Assembly (NCBI RefSeq): GCF_023073315.1
Contig: NZ_JADPJH010000022.1
Coordinates: 377,944-441,943, forward strand
Source of the DNA: Bradyrhizobium sp. 1
GTDB lineage: Bacteria; Pseudomonadota; Alphaproteobacteria; Rhizobiales; Xanthobacteraceae
Direction of reading: 5' to 3'
DNA length: 64,000 nt
Positions within the stretch are counted from its first letter, which is position 1; the number at the start of each line of letters is the position of its first letter. The notes under the pieces are model-generated. The model did not search any database and was not told the DNA's origin. It was given only the letters and a program-made list of their open reading frames with translations. This document shows, in pieces, positions 33,596 to 41,744 of the stretch. The position numbers were made by a program, and so were the translations under genes.

Positions 33596-34626
33596 GCGGC
33601 GTCCCCGGCCTTCTTTTTCTTCTTGTCCTTGAACAAGTCTTCGCGCGCCTTGGCAGCGTCGTCGGACAGCTGCACCACCAGGCGATCGGGCAGGCGCATG
33701 TCGACGGCGACGATGTCGCGGGAGAACAACCTGTCCTCCTTGTCGAGCCTGGACAGCATCGCCAGCGCGTTGCCGACGTCCTGCTCGGGCAGGCGGATGT
33801 CGAGGCCGTCCTTGAGCCGCAGGTTCCAGCGCCGCTCGCCGACATAGACCGCGGCCCTGGTCAGGGTATTGACCTGCGGATAGCGCGCCAGCAGCGCCAG
33901 GAAATCGCGCGCCTGCGTGTCGGCGCCCTTGCCGACCACGAGCGGCAGCGACAGGAACCGGCGCGAGACATAGGGCTCGAGCACAGCGCCGTCATCGGCG
34001 ATGACGGAGAGCCGGCCGGCCTCCTGCCACAGCGCGAACGCCTGCCGCTCGGTGATGTCGATCATGAGCCGGCCCGGATAGAGCTTCAGCACGGTCGCGT
34101 CTGCGATCCAGGGATTGGCCTTGAGCTTCTCGCGCACGATATCGGCGTCGAGGAACAGCAGCGAGGAGCGGCCGCTGACGCCGCCGATCGCCAGAATCTC
34201 ATCCTGGCTGAGCTGCTTGCGGCCGTTGATCGCGACGGAGGTGATGCGGAATCCGGCGGAATTGGCCATCGCGTTGCGGGCATCGCTGACCGCGGTGATG
34301 AAATCCTGGAGGTGGCCGCCCTTGACGATACCGAAGCCGCAGCTTCCGATCAGCAGCAGCACGGTCATGGTGATCCCGACCCGGCGGGGCGCATAGCGCT
34401 CGACCAGCGCGACCACGCGCGGCGGCGGCTCCCGCTCGATGACGGACTTGGCTTTCAACTTGGTCCTGGACCTGATCTTGTCCTGAGCGGCAGCGCGCTT
34501 GTGCTCGCGCTTCTCTTGCACCCACTCGCGCAGAAGCACGACCGCTCCGATAGCGGCCGCCTTCAGGTCAGCTTGGGGCCTCAGCGATCTCAAAACCGAT
34601 CGGGTGAGGCTTCCTGCACGATCCAT
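33592..34626 (-). CDS. ftsQ: Cell division protein FtsQ
   Basis: This 344-residue bitopic protein links early and late divisome components. A basic cytoplasmic stretch (about 1-95, RERKHKRAAAQ-like) is followed by one membrane segment (VGITMTVLLLIGSCGFGIV). A periplasmic POTRA domain (FRITSVAINGRKQLSQDEILAIGG) and the FtsQ beta domain come next. The C-terminus is Lys-rich. It overlaps ftsA by 4 bases and lies 347 bases downstream of ddl, so a separate promoter in that gap is likely. Confidence 0.94.
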   Translation of the reverse strand: MDRAGSLTRSVLRSLRPQADLKAAAIGAVVLLREWVQEKREHKRAAAQDKIRSRTKLKAKSVIEREPPPRVVALVERYAPRRVGITMTVLLLIGSCGFGIVKGGHLQDFITAVSDARNAMANSAGFRITSVAINGRKQLSQDEILAIGGVSGRSSLLFLDADIVREKLKANPWIADATVLKLYPGRLMIDITERQAFALWQEAGRLSVIADDGAVLEPYVSRRFLSLPLVVGKGADTQARDFLALLARYPQVNTLTRAAVYVGERRWNLRLKDGLDIRLPEQDVGNALAMLSRLDKEDRLFSRDIVAVDMRLPDRLVVQLSDDAAKAREDLFKDKKKKKAGDAA

Positions 34627-34973
34627 TGCACGAGCTCGTCAACAGTTTGCCCGCGACACCGCGCGGGTCCTGGCGAACATGACGTCTCGGTCTTGCCGGG
34701 CCGGGTACTGGTCTTCAGCAGAAGAAGCCTCTCCCCATCAGAGCGTTCACTGCAGGACATCACCCAAAACAGCTCACGCACCGGCAGCCAAAACGCCATA
34801 TGCGCCGCCAGCGTTAACCTTCGGATGTCCTGGTAAACAAAAGGTAAAGTTCGTTAACGCGGAATGCGTTTTGCCCAGGCATGTGAGGCATTTATGCCGC
34901 GATGTCCGGCATTTTACCGGTTTTGGGTTCCAAAACCGGCCGTTTCGCCCCTTCGGCCGTTAACCAATCCTAA
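34627..34973. other. ddl-ftsQ intergenic region
   Basis: This 347-base gap inside an otherwise tight cluster has no supported gene; a 69-codon minus-strand frame (34590-34799) has no features. The gap is a likely site for the promoter driving ftsQAZ, as is common in alphaproteobacteria. The stretch near 34,830-34,980 is AT-richer (GGTAAACAAAAGGTAAAG, TAATTATTTC). Confidence 0.45.
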
Positions 34974-35960
34974 TTATTTCCGCACGCCCCGTCCGGCGAG
35001 CTCGACCAGGCCGCGCAGGAAGTCGACGAAGTCGATGCCCTCGGCCTTCAGCGCCTTGGGGTAGAGCGACGACTTGGTCAGCCCGGGCAGCGTGTTGGTT
35101 TCGAGATAGACGAGGCCCTTGGCCGAGACGATGAAGTCCGAGCGCGAATAGCCGGTGCAGGACATCGCCCGGTGCGCCAGCATCGCCTGCACCTTGAGCG
35201 CAGCTGTGATCTCGGGTGAGAAACGGCCGGGGCAGATCTCCTGGGTCGACTTCAAAAGATATTTTGCGGCGTAGTCGAAACTGCCCTCGCCCGGAATGAT
35301 CTCGATCGGCGGCAGCGAGATGATCGAACCGTCGGTGCGCTCCAGCACGGCGCAGGTGGCCTCGACACCGGCGATGTAGGGCTCGATCACGTATTCCTCG
35401 TGCTTGGCGGCATTGCGAACGGCGACAAGGTCCTGCTTCGCGTTGACGAAGATCAGGCCGTAGCTCGACCCGTCGCGCGCCGGCTTCGCGATCAGCCTTC
35501 CATATTCTGCGAAGGCCTCGTCGGTGTTTTCAAGCGCAATGCTGGCCGGCGGCGTCACGCCACCGAGCGCGGCAAAATGCTTGGCCGCGATCTTGTCGAA
35601 GGCGAGATGCGAGGAGGCCGAGCCCGATCCGGTGAACGGCACGCCGCGCGCCTCGCACATCACCTGCAATTCGCCGTTTTCCGCCCGCCCGCCATGCAGG
35701 CCGAGCACCAGCACGCGGCCTTCAGCCTTGGCCTGGTCGAGCGCCTGCGCCAGCGGGATGCCACGCGTGCCCGGCTTGAACTCGTCCTCGAACGGGCGGG
35801 CATGTTCGAGCAGCTGCTTGGACTGCACCACATGTACCTTGTCCTCGACGTCCCACCACCAGAGATCGGCCTCGGGCAGCGCCTCATGCAGCGCCTGAGC
35901 CGAGGCGACCGAAACCAGACGTTCGCGGTTGGAGCCGCCGAAGAGGATGGTGATGCGCAT
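34974..35960 (-). CDS. ddl: D-alanine-D-alanine ligase
   Basis: This 328-residue ATP-grasp enzyme makes the D-Ala-D-Ala dipeptide for peptidoglycan. It starts with ITILFGGSNRERLVS (note SNRER where SAERE is common). LGLHGGRAENGELQ, FTGSGSASSHLAFDK and the metal and substrate region LVYLETNTLPGLTKSSLYPKAL follow. The ENG and GLTKSS variants replace the textbook EDG and GMTxxS, so it may belong to a divergent ddl group or have relaxed specificity. The ATG at 35960 is used. It follows murB by 22 bases. Confidence 0.9.
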   Translation of the reverse strand: MRITILFGGSNRERLVSVASAQALHEALPEADLWWWDVEDKVHVVQSKQLLEHARPFEDEFKPGTRGIPLAQALDQAKAEGRVLVLGLHGGRAENGELQVMCEARGVPFTGSGSASSHLAFDKIAAKHFAALGGVTPPASIALENTDEAFAEYGRLIAKPARDGSSYGLIFVNAKQDLVAVRNAAKHEEYVIEPYIAGVEATCAVLERTDGSIISLPPIEIIPGEGSFDYAAKYLLKSTQEICPGRFSPEITAALKVQAMLAHRAMSCTGYSRSDFIVSAKGLVYLETNTLPGLTKSSLYPKALKAEGIDFVDFLRGLVELAGRGVRK

Positions 35961-35982
35961 GTTCTCTCGTCGCTTGTCCAAA

Positions 35983-36903
35983 TTAGCCGGAAATCCCGAT
36001 CCGCTTGATTTCCCAGTGCAGCTCGATTCCGGAATTCGCCTTCACGCGTTCGCGCACGGTCTCGCCCAGCGTCTCGATGTCACGCGCGGTGGCGTCGCCC
36101 GTGTTGATCAGGAAATTGCAGTGCATCTCCGACACCTGCGCGCCGCCGACGCGCAGGCCGCGGCAGCCGGCGGCATCGACCAGCTTCCAGGCTGAATGTC
36201 CGGGCGGATTCTTGAAGGTCGAGCCGCCGGTTTTCTCGCGGATCGGCTGCGCGGTCTCGCGGTGGCTCTGCACTTCCGCCATGCGCGCGCGAATCGCATC
36301 AATATCCCTGATCTCGCCGCGAAACCGCGCGGAGGTGAAGATGATGGAGGGATCGACGCCGCTGTTGCGGTAGACGAATTTCATGTCGGCGTTCGAGAAG
36401 CTGTGCTTCGTGCCGTCGCGCGCGACGCCACGCGCCTCGATCAGCACGTCCTTGGTCTCGCCGCCATTGGCTCCCGCATTCATGCGCAGCGCGCCGCCGA
36501 TGGTGCCGGGAATGCCGAAGTAGAATTCGAGCCCGCTGATGTCGGCTGCAGCGGCAACTTCCGCGACGCGCTTGTCCAGCGCCGCGGCGCCCGCTGTGAC
36601 GACGTCGCCGCTCGCGACTGCCTCGCCAAAGGCACGCGGCGCAAGCCGGATCACGACGCCCGCGATGCCGCCGTCGCGCACGATCAGGTTGGAGCCGACG
36701 CCGACGACATAGACGGGAATGTCGCTGGCGAGATGCGCGAGGAAATAAGCGAGATCGTCCTCGTCCGCGGGCGTGAACAGCACCTGCGCCGGACCGCCAA
36801 CGCGAAACCAGGTGAGCTCGGCCAGCGACTGGTTGGCGAGCAACCGGCCGCGCAGATCGGGCATCGCGGCTTTGAGGGTGGGCGTGATGTCGGGGAAGCT
36901 CAT
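35983..36903 (-). CDS. murB: UDP-N-acetylenolpyruvoylglucosamine reductase
   Basis: This 306-residue flavoenzyme makes UDP-N-acetylmuramate. VVGVGSNLIVRDGGIAGVVIRL binds FAD, FYFGIPGTIGGALRMNAGANGGE is the substrate loop, and the KTGGSTFKNPPGHSAWKLVDAAGCRG region holds the catalytic Ser. The C-terminus keeps a Glu in SGIELHWEIKRIG, the usual end of type I MurB. Its ATG overlaps the stop of the small upstream gene (ATGA, 36900-36903), indicating translational coupling. Confidence 0.96.
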   Translation of the reverse strand: MSFPDITPTLKAAMPDLRGRLLANQSLAELTWFRVGGPAQVLFTPADEDDLAYFLAHLASDIPVYVVGVGSNLIVRDGGIAGVVIRLAPRAFGEAVASGDVVTAGAAALDKRVAEVAAAADISGLEFYFGIPGTIGGALRMNAGANGGETKDVLIEARGVARDGTKHSFSNADMKFVYRNSGVDPSIIFTSARFRGEIRDIDAIRARMAEVQSHRETAQPIREKTGGSTFKNPPGHSAWKLVDAAGCRGLRVGGAQVSEMHCNFLINTGDATARDIETLGETVRERVKANSGIELHWEIKRIGISG

Positions 36904-37154
36904 TGGATGTACGGAAGGTTTGGAAACCAGACACCACGATGAAGCATTATGCCCATATTTGGAACAACATGGTTTTGATCAAGTTCGTCGATGCTTCGCA
37001 CGTCTGTCCAGCTCTCGATCATAGACTCTTCGATTGCTCGGCCGTTTAGAACTCTCCTCGCTTGGGCCAGAAGACACATCGCATCTTGCCAATCCCTAGC
37101 GGTAATGCCGAAGCCGCTGGCAGCGTCTCGTACCTGCAGCCAGAGCACCCTCAT
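36900..37154 (-). CDS. Small uncharacterised protein coupled to murC and murB
   Basis: This 84-residue product has no domain I recognise. It starts MRVLWLQVRDAASGFGI, has a helical middle (QDAMCLLAQARRVLNGRAIEESM) and ends VPNMGIMLHRGVWFPNLPYIQ. There is no signal peptide or membrane segment. Its ATG overlaps the murC stop and its stop overlaps the murB start, each as ATGA, which strongly argues that it is translated as part of the operon. Hand-counted GC is about 51%, well below the flanking mur genes. It may be a recent insertion or a small soluble protein acting near MurC/MurB. No function is claimed. Confidence 0.75.
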   Translation of the reverse strand: MRVLWLQVRDAASGFGITARDWQDAMCLLAQARRVLNGRAIEESMIESWTDVRSIDELDQNHVVPNMGIMLHRGVWFPNLPYIQ

Positions 37155-38554
37155 TCTTGCGCCTTCAACTCACCGGGCAGCGCATAGGCCCATTGCGTGA
37201 TGTTGCCTGCACCGAGGCACACGACGAGATCGCCGGACTTCGCCAGTCCCTTCACAATGCCCGCGAGTTCCGATGCCCCCCGCAGCGGGACCACCTCGCG
37301 GTGGCCGTGGGCACGCAGGCCGGCAACGAAATGATCGCGGTCGATGCCGTCGATCGGGGCTTCGCCGGCGGCATAGACATCTGCAACGATCACCGCATCC
37401 GCATCGTTGAAGCAGGTGCAGAATTCCTCGAACAGCGATTGCAGGCGGGTGTAGCGGTGCGGCTGCACCACGGCGATGATCTTGCCGTTGCTGGATTCGC
37501 GTGCCGCCTTCAGCACGGCCGAAATCTCGACCGGGTGATGGCCGTAATCGTCGATCACGGTGATGCCGTTCCATTGGCCGGTCTTGGTGAAGCGGCGCTT
37601 GACGCCGCCGAAGCCGGCGATGGCCTTGCGAATGGCATCGTCGGAGACGCCGAGCTCGCGCGCGACTGCAATCGCAGCCGTCGCGTTGGAGGCGTTGTGG
37701 CGGCCCGGCATCGGCAGCATCAAATCCGGGATCTCGTGCACGGCGCCGGTCTTGCGATCCCGGAAGGCGACCTTGAACTTGGAGCCACCGCCCATCGGGG
37801 TGAGATCGACGAACCGCACATCGGCCTGCGGATTCTCGCCGTAAGTGATGATGCGGCGATCCTCGATCTTGCCGACCAGGCTCTGCACGACGGGGTGATC
37901 GATGCACATCACGGCAAAGCCGTAGAACGGCAGGTTCTCGACGAAGTTTCGGAACGCGTCCTGCACCGCCTCGAACGTTTTGAAGTGGTCGAGATGCTCG
38001 GGGTCGACATTGGTGACGATAGCGACATCGGTCGGCAACTTCAGGAACGTGCCGTCGCTCTCGTCGGCTTCCACCACCATCCAGTCGCCGGCGCCGAGCC
38101 GCGCGTTGGAGCCGTAGGCGTTGATGATGCCGCCGTTGATGACGGTGGGATCGAGGCCGCCGGCATCGAGCAGCGTCGCGACCATCGTGGTCGTCGTGGT
38201 CTTGCCGTGGGTACCGGCGATGGCGACGCAGCTCTTCAGCCGCATCAGCTCGGCCAGCATCTCGGCGCGGCGCACCACGGGAATGCGGCGCTCGCGCGCC
38301 GCCATCAATTCCGGATTGTCGCGCTTGATCGCAGTGGAGACGACGACAACCTCGGCGCCGTCGACGTTGTCGGCCTTGTGGCCGACCGAAACCTTCGCGC
38401 CCGCCTTGCGCAGACGGTCGAGATTGTAATTGTCGGAGGCATCCGAGCCCTGCACGGCATAGCCGAGATTGACCAGCACCTCGGCGATGCCGCTCATGCC
38501 GATCCCGCCGATCCCGACGAAGTGGATGGGTCCGATCTCGCGCGGCAGTCTCAT
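37151..38554 (-). CDS. murC: UDP-N-acetylmuramate-L-alanine ligase
   Basis: This 467-residue Mur ligase adds L-alanine to UDP-MurNAc. HFVGIGGIGMSGIAEVL at the N-terminus binds the nucleotide sugar, AGTHGKTTTTTMVA is the ATP loop, and DDYGHHPVEI is the MurC-specific signature. VVQPHRYTRLQSLFEEF follows in the C-terminal domain. The ATG at 38554 is chosen; nine extra codons upstream are possible. It lies 121 bases after murG, and its TGA overlaps the next gene's start. Confidence 0.96.
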   Translation of the reverse strand: MRLPREIGPIHFVGIGGIGMSGIAEVLVNLGYAVQGSDASDNYNLDRLRKAGAKVSVGHKADNVDGAEVVVVSTAIKRDNPELMAARERRIPVVRRAEMLAELMRLKSCVAIAGTHGKTTTTTMVATLLDAGGLDPTVINGGIINAYGSNARLGAGDWMVVEADESDGTFLKLPTDVAIVTNVDPEHLDHFKTFEAVQDAFRNFVENLPFYGFAVMCIDHPVVQSLVGKIEDRRIITYGENPQADVRFVDLTPMGGGSKFKVAFRDRKTGAVHEIPDLMLPMPGRHNASNATAAIAVARELGVSDDAIRKAIAGFGGVKRRFTKTGQWNGITVIDDYGHHPVEISAVLKAARESSNGKIIAVVQPHRYTRLQSLFEEFCTCFNDADAVIVADVYAAGEAPIDGIDRDHFVAGLRAHGHREVVPLRGASELAGIVKGLAKSGDLVVCLGAGNITQWAYALPGELKAQE

Positions 38555-38675
38555 GCTCTGTTCCCTGACCTCGCCGCCCAAAACGGCGGCAACTGGCGAA
38601 GGTCACGGCCAAATCAGCCGCGCCGTTCTTACTGGATGCCCCGCTTTAGAAGGCGAAGACAAGGGCTTTTTCGCG

Positions 38676-39776
38676 TCAGATTCCCGCGACCTTGACCACC
38701 AGATCAGCCAGCCGCTCGGCCGCGTCGAGCCGGCCGGCACTGCGGGCGGCCGTGGCCATGGCGGCGAGGCGCGCAGGCTCGGCGGCGAAGGCGGAGATCT
38801 CGGACGCCAGCCGGTTGGAGGTGAACTCGGTCTGCGGGATGCGGATGGCGCCGTCGACCTTGGCCAGCACGCCGGCATTGGCGAACTGGTCCTGGTCGAT
38901 CGAGCCCGGCAGCGGCACCAGGATCGAGGGCCGCCCGATCGCCGCGAGTTCGGCGACGGTACCCGCGCCGGAGCGCGACACGATCAGGTGGTTGGAAGCA
39001 AGCCGCGCCGGCAAATCGGTGAAGAACGGCGCGAGTTCGGCATTGATCTTGAGCTTGTCGTAGACCGCGCGCACGCGGCTCATGTCCTCGTCGCGGACCT
39101 GCTGGGTGAGGACCAGCCGGCTCCACAGCACAGGCTCGAGCCGCTCGATCGCACCCGGCACGATGTCGGCCATGATGCGCGCGCCCTGGCTGCCACCAAC
39201 GACAAGCAGGCGCAGCGGATCATTCACCTCAGGCGCGGCATATTGCACAGCGGCCGCGGCGAGGACCGCCGGCCGCATTGGCGTACCGACCGTCGTGGTC
39301 TTGCCCGATAGCGCCGGATCGCGGTCGAGCACGCCGGGCAGCGACGTCGCGATGGCGCGGACGCGCCTCGACAGAAACCGGTTGGCGCGGCCGAGCACGG
39401 CATTGGCGTCGTGGATGATGCTGGGCACGCCGGCGAACTTCGCCGCGACCAGCGGCGGCAATGTCGGATAGCCACCGAAGCCGACAACAGCGACGGGCTT
39501 CAATCGCTTGATCAGGCTGTAAGCCGACAGCGTACCGGTGGCGAGCGTGAGGCCGGCGTAAGCGAGCTGCAACGGATTGCGGCCGCGGGCGGTCTCGCTT
39601 GCGACGACGTCGATCATGTCTTTGCTGAACAGACCGCTATAGCGCAGCGCCCGATCGTCCGTGACGAGGCGAACGCGAAAACCGCGCCGGATCAGCTCGA
39701 CGCCGAGCGCCTCGGCCGGAAACAGATGACCGCCGGTGCCGCCCGCGGCGAGAAGAATCAGGGGGGAAGTGTCCAT
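38676..39776 (-). CDS. murG: UDP-GlcNAc:undecaprenyl-PP-MurNAc-pentapeptide transferase
   Basis: This 366-residue GT28-family glycosyltransferase makes lipid II on the inner face of the cytoplasmic membrane. AAGGTGGHLFPAEAL (residues 10-24) is the first G-loop, VVGFGGYPTLPPLVAA the second, and VVGGSQGARI the third. SRSGAGTVAELAAIGRPSILVPLP forms the UDP-GlcNAc pocket. It lies downstream of ftsW, with a partial dispersed repeat in the 176-base gap. Confidence 0.96.
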   Translation of the reverse strand: MDTSPLILLAAGGTGGHLFPAEALGVELIRRGFRVRLVTDDRALRYSGLFSKDMIDVVASETARGRNPLQLAYAGLTLATGTLSAYSLIKRLKPVAVVGFGGYPTLPPLVAAKFAGVPSIIHDANAVLGRANRFLSRRVRAIATSLPGVLDRDPALSGKTTTVGTPMRPAVLAAAAVQYAAPEVNDPLRLLVVGGSQGARIMADIVPGAIERLEPVLWSRLVLTQQVRDEDMSRVRAVYDKLKINAELAPFFTDLPARLASNHLIVSRSGAGTVAELAAIGRPSILVPLPGSIDQDQFANAGVLAKVDGAIRIPQTEFTSNRLASEISAFAAEPARLAAMATAARSAGRLDAAERLADLVVKVAGI

Positions 39777-39867
39777 GGAGGGACGTTTTACAGGGAGTTT
39801 TTCGCCATTGCGAGCCGGCTACACGACGCGCGTGCCCCGGTCGCGGGGCAGCGGGCCACCCTTCGGC

Positions 39868-39948
39868 GTGGTGCGCTGCTGAACCGGGGCCCATGGTTGC
39901 GACAGTTCTGGATCCCGGATCTGCGCTGCGCTTGTCCGGGACACGAGA
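39868..39948 (-). repeat. Dispersed palindrome, partial copy D
   Basis: This is a shortened copy, inverted relative to copies A and C. It keeps the end CTTGTCCGGGACACGAGA and the inner ACCGGGGCCCATGG, but the other outer arm is degraded. It lies between ftsW and murG inside the cell-wall gene cluster. Confidence 0.6.
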
Positions 39949-39952
39949 CCTG

Positions 39953-41104
39953 TTACGCGTAGCTGCGCATCGCGTCGGCGTGGCCGGTTGCCTCGACCTC
40001 GGTGCGCGGGCGCAGGCGCGTCAGGGCCAGCATCATGCCGACGCCATAGGCCAGCGACACGATCGAGGAACCGCCGTAGGAGATGAACGGCAGCGTCATG
40101 CCCTTGGCGGGAATGAGCTGGAGGTTCACCGACATGTTGATCGCCGCCTGCACGCCGAACAGGATCGCGAGACCAGACGCTGCAAAGCGCGAGAACATGT
40201 CCTCATTGGCATAGGCGCGCGACAGCGTGCGGATGACGACAAAGGCGAACAGCGCCAGCATGGCGAGGCACAGGATGATGCCGAACTCTTCGGCGGCGAC
40301 CGCGAACACGAAGTCGGTGTGGCTGTCCGGCAGGCTGCGCTTGGCGATGCCCTCGCCCGGTCCGAGGCCAAACCAGCCGCCGTTGTAGAAGGCCTCCATC
40401 GCGGTATCGACCTGGAACGTATCGCCTGAGGCCGGATTCATGAAGCGCTTGATGCGTCCAGCCACGTGAGGAACAAAGAGATAGGCGCTGAACAGGCCGG
40501 CGGCGGCAGCGCCCGCAAGCCCAAACACCCAGATCATGCGCATGCCCGCGATGAAGAACAGCGAGCCCCACACCATCAGGATCAGCATGGTCTGGCCGAA
40601 ATCCGGCTCCATCACCAGCAGCGACACCAGCATCAGCAGCAGCACCAGCGCCATCGAGGTCGCCGGCATCTCCGGCCGCTTGGTCGATTCCGCGAACAGC
40701 CAGGCGGCGATCACGACGAAGGATGGCTTTGCGACTTCCGAGGCCTGAATATTGACGCCGAGCAGCGTGATCCAGCGCCGCGAACCCTTCACCTCAGGAC
40801 CGATCGCGAGCGTCAGCACGATCAGGATGATGCTGGCCGCGAAGATGATCAGCGCGCTGCGGCGGATCGCGCGCGGCGACAGGAAGGAGACCCCGAGCAG
40901 CACCATGAAGGATGGCGCCAGGAACATCACATGGCGGCTGAAGAAGTGGAAGGGATCGAGCCCGATGCGGGTCGCGACCGGCGGGCTTGCCGCCAGCGAC
41001 AGGATGACGCCGGTCAGCATCAGCACCAGGATTGCGCCGAGCAGCAGCTTGTCGACGGTCCACCACCACTCGGAAAAGGGGGTGCGTTCTTCACGGGAGA
41101 GCAT
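39953..41104 (-). CDS. ftsW: Lipid II polymerase FtsW (SEDS family)
   Basis: This 383-residue membrane glycosyltransferase polymerises septal peptidoglycan with FtsI. It has ten hydrophobic segments. The SEDS motifs IGPEVKGSRRWITLLGVNIQASEVAKP and FISYGGSSIVSLAYGVGMML are clear, and a catalytic-type Asp can be placed in the extracytoplasmic loop after KRSLPDSHTDF. It lies between the small membrane-anchored unknown (229 bases upstream, with a repeat) and murG. Confidence 0.95.
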   Translation of the reverse strand: MLSREERTPFSEWWWTVDKLLLGAILVLMLTGVILSLAASPPVATRIGLDPFHFFSRHVMFLAPSFMVLLGVSFLSPRAIRRSALIIFAASIILIVLTLAIGPEVKGSRRWITLLGVNIQASEVAKPSFVVIAAWLFAESTKRPEMPATSMALVLLLMLVSLLVMEPDFGQTMLILMVWGSLFFIAGMRMIWVFGLAGAAAAGLFSAYLFVPHVAGRIKRFMNPASGDTFQVDTAMEAFYNGGWFGLGPGEGIAKRSLPDSHTDFVFAVAAEEFGIILCLAMLALFAFVVIRTLSRAYANEDMFSRFAASGLAILFGVQAAINMSVNLQLIPAKGMTLPFISYGGSSIVSLAYGVGMMLALTRLRPRTEVEATGHADAMRSYA

Positions 41105-41190
41105 GGGCGGCCGCTTTCGGACAGAGGTCAGTCCATTGGTCGCCGAGGTTGGTTACCGGGGGGTTAAGGAATTGATGAAGTTGTGGGAAG

Positions 41191-41330
41191 TCTCGTGCCC
41201 CGGACGCGGCGCAGCGCTCTTGCGGTGCGCTGCAGAGCCGGGGCCCATCTCTCCGATACCTCCCGTGCATCTTCTGGGTCCCGGCTCTGCGGAGCGTCAC
41301 TTCGTGCCGCACCGCGTCCGGGACACGAGA
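41191..41330 (-). repeat. Dispersed palindrome, copy B
   Basis: This full-length copy is inverted relative to A and C. The outer arms TCTCGTGCCCCGGACGCG and CGCGTCCGGGACACGAGA are near-perfect complements, with inner GAGCCGGGGCCCA and TGGGTCCCGGCTC. It lies between ftsW and the upstream unknown gene, 3 bases past that gene's stop codon. Confidence 0.8.
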
Positions 41331-41333
41331 GCC

Positions 41334-41744
41334 CTATTCGTAATTGATCGCGACATCCCCGGCGCGCTGATCGCGCTTGTAGATCTGGTCTGCCCCGGGA
41401 ATGCGCCCAATCCTGACGGCCTGCTCGCTATTCCAGGCAACGAGCACATCGAGATGCCCGCGCACGCTGAGGAAAGTCGGCGTGCTCTCTGGCGAGAACG
41501 TCCGGCCGCGAGCCACGATACTGGCTTGCGTGCTATCGGGCACCGTCGCTCCGCACTCCTTCCAGACGACGACAACCAACTTGCTGCCGCTTGGGGAGGC
41601 GAATGCTTTCTGGCGAACGACGCGGCACGCGCCGAGCCTGCTCATGACGTTGTCAACGACGACAACAAAGACGAAACCCGCAATGACCGGAACAGCAAGC
41701 CCGGCGGCGATCAGCCCGATCCAGCGTCGCCGCGACATCCTCAC
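41334..41744 (-). CDS. Membrane-anchored hypothetical protein in the dcw cluster
   Basis: This 136-residue protein is not recognised. One membrane segment (about residues 9-31, IGLIAAGLAVPVIAGFVFVVVV) is followed by a ~100-residue domain, probably periplasmic, with two cysteines (RLGACRVV and WKECGAT) that could form a disulfide. The start is GTG overlapping the murD stop (GTGA at 41741-41744), and an ATG two codons on is possible. The coupling to murD supports expression. Its position between murD and ftsW suggests, but does not show, a link to wall synthesis. Confidence 0.7.
   Translation of the reverse strand: MRMSRRRWIGLIAAGLAVPVIAGFVFVVVVDNVMSRLGACRVVRQKAFASPSGSKLVVVVWKECGATVPDSTQASIVARGRTFSPESTPTFLSVRGHLDVLVAWNSEQAVRIGRIPGADQIYKRDQRAGDVAINYE

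Noticed and set aside
34590..34799. 69-codon frame between ddl and ftsQ
   Set aside because: It overlaps the ftsQ start, has no domain and lies where a promoter is expected.
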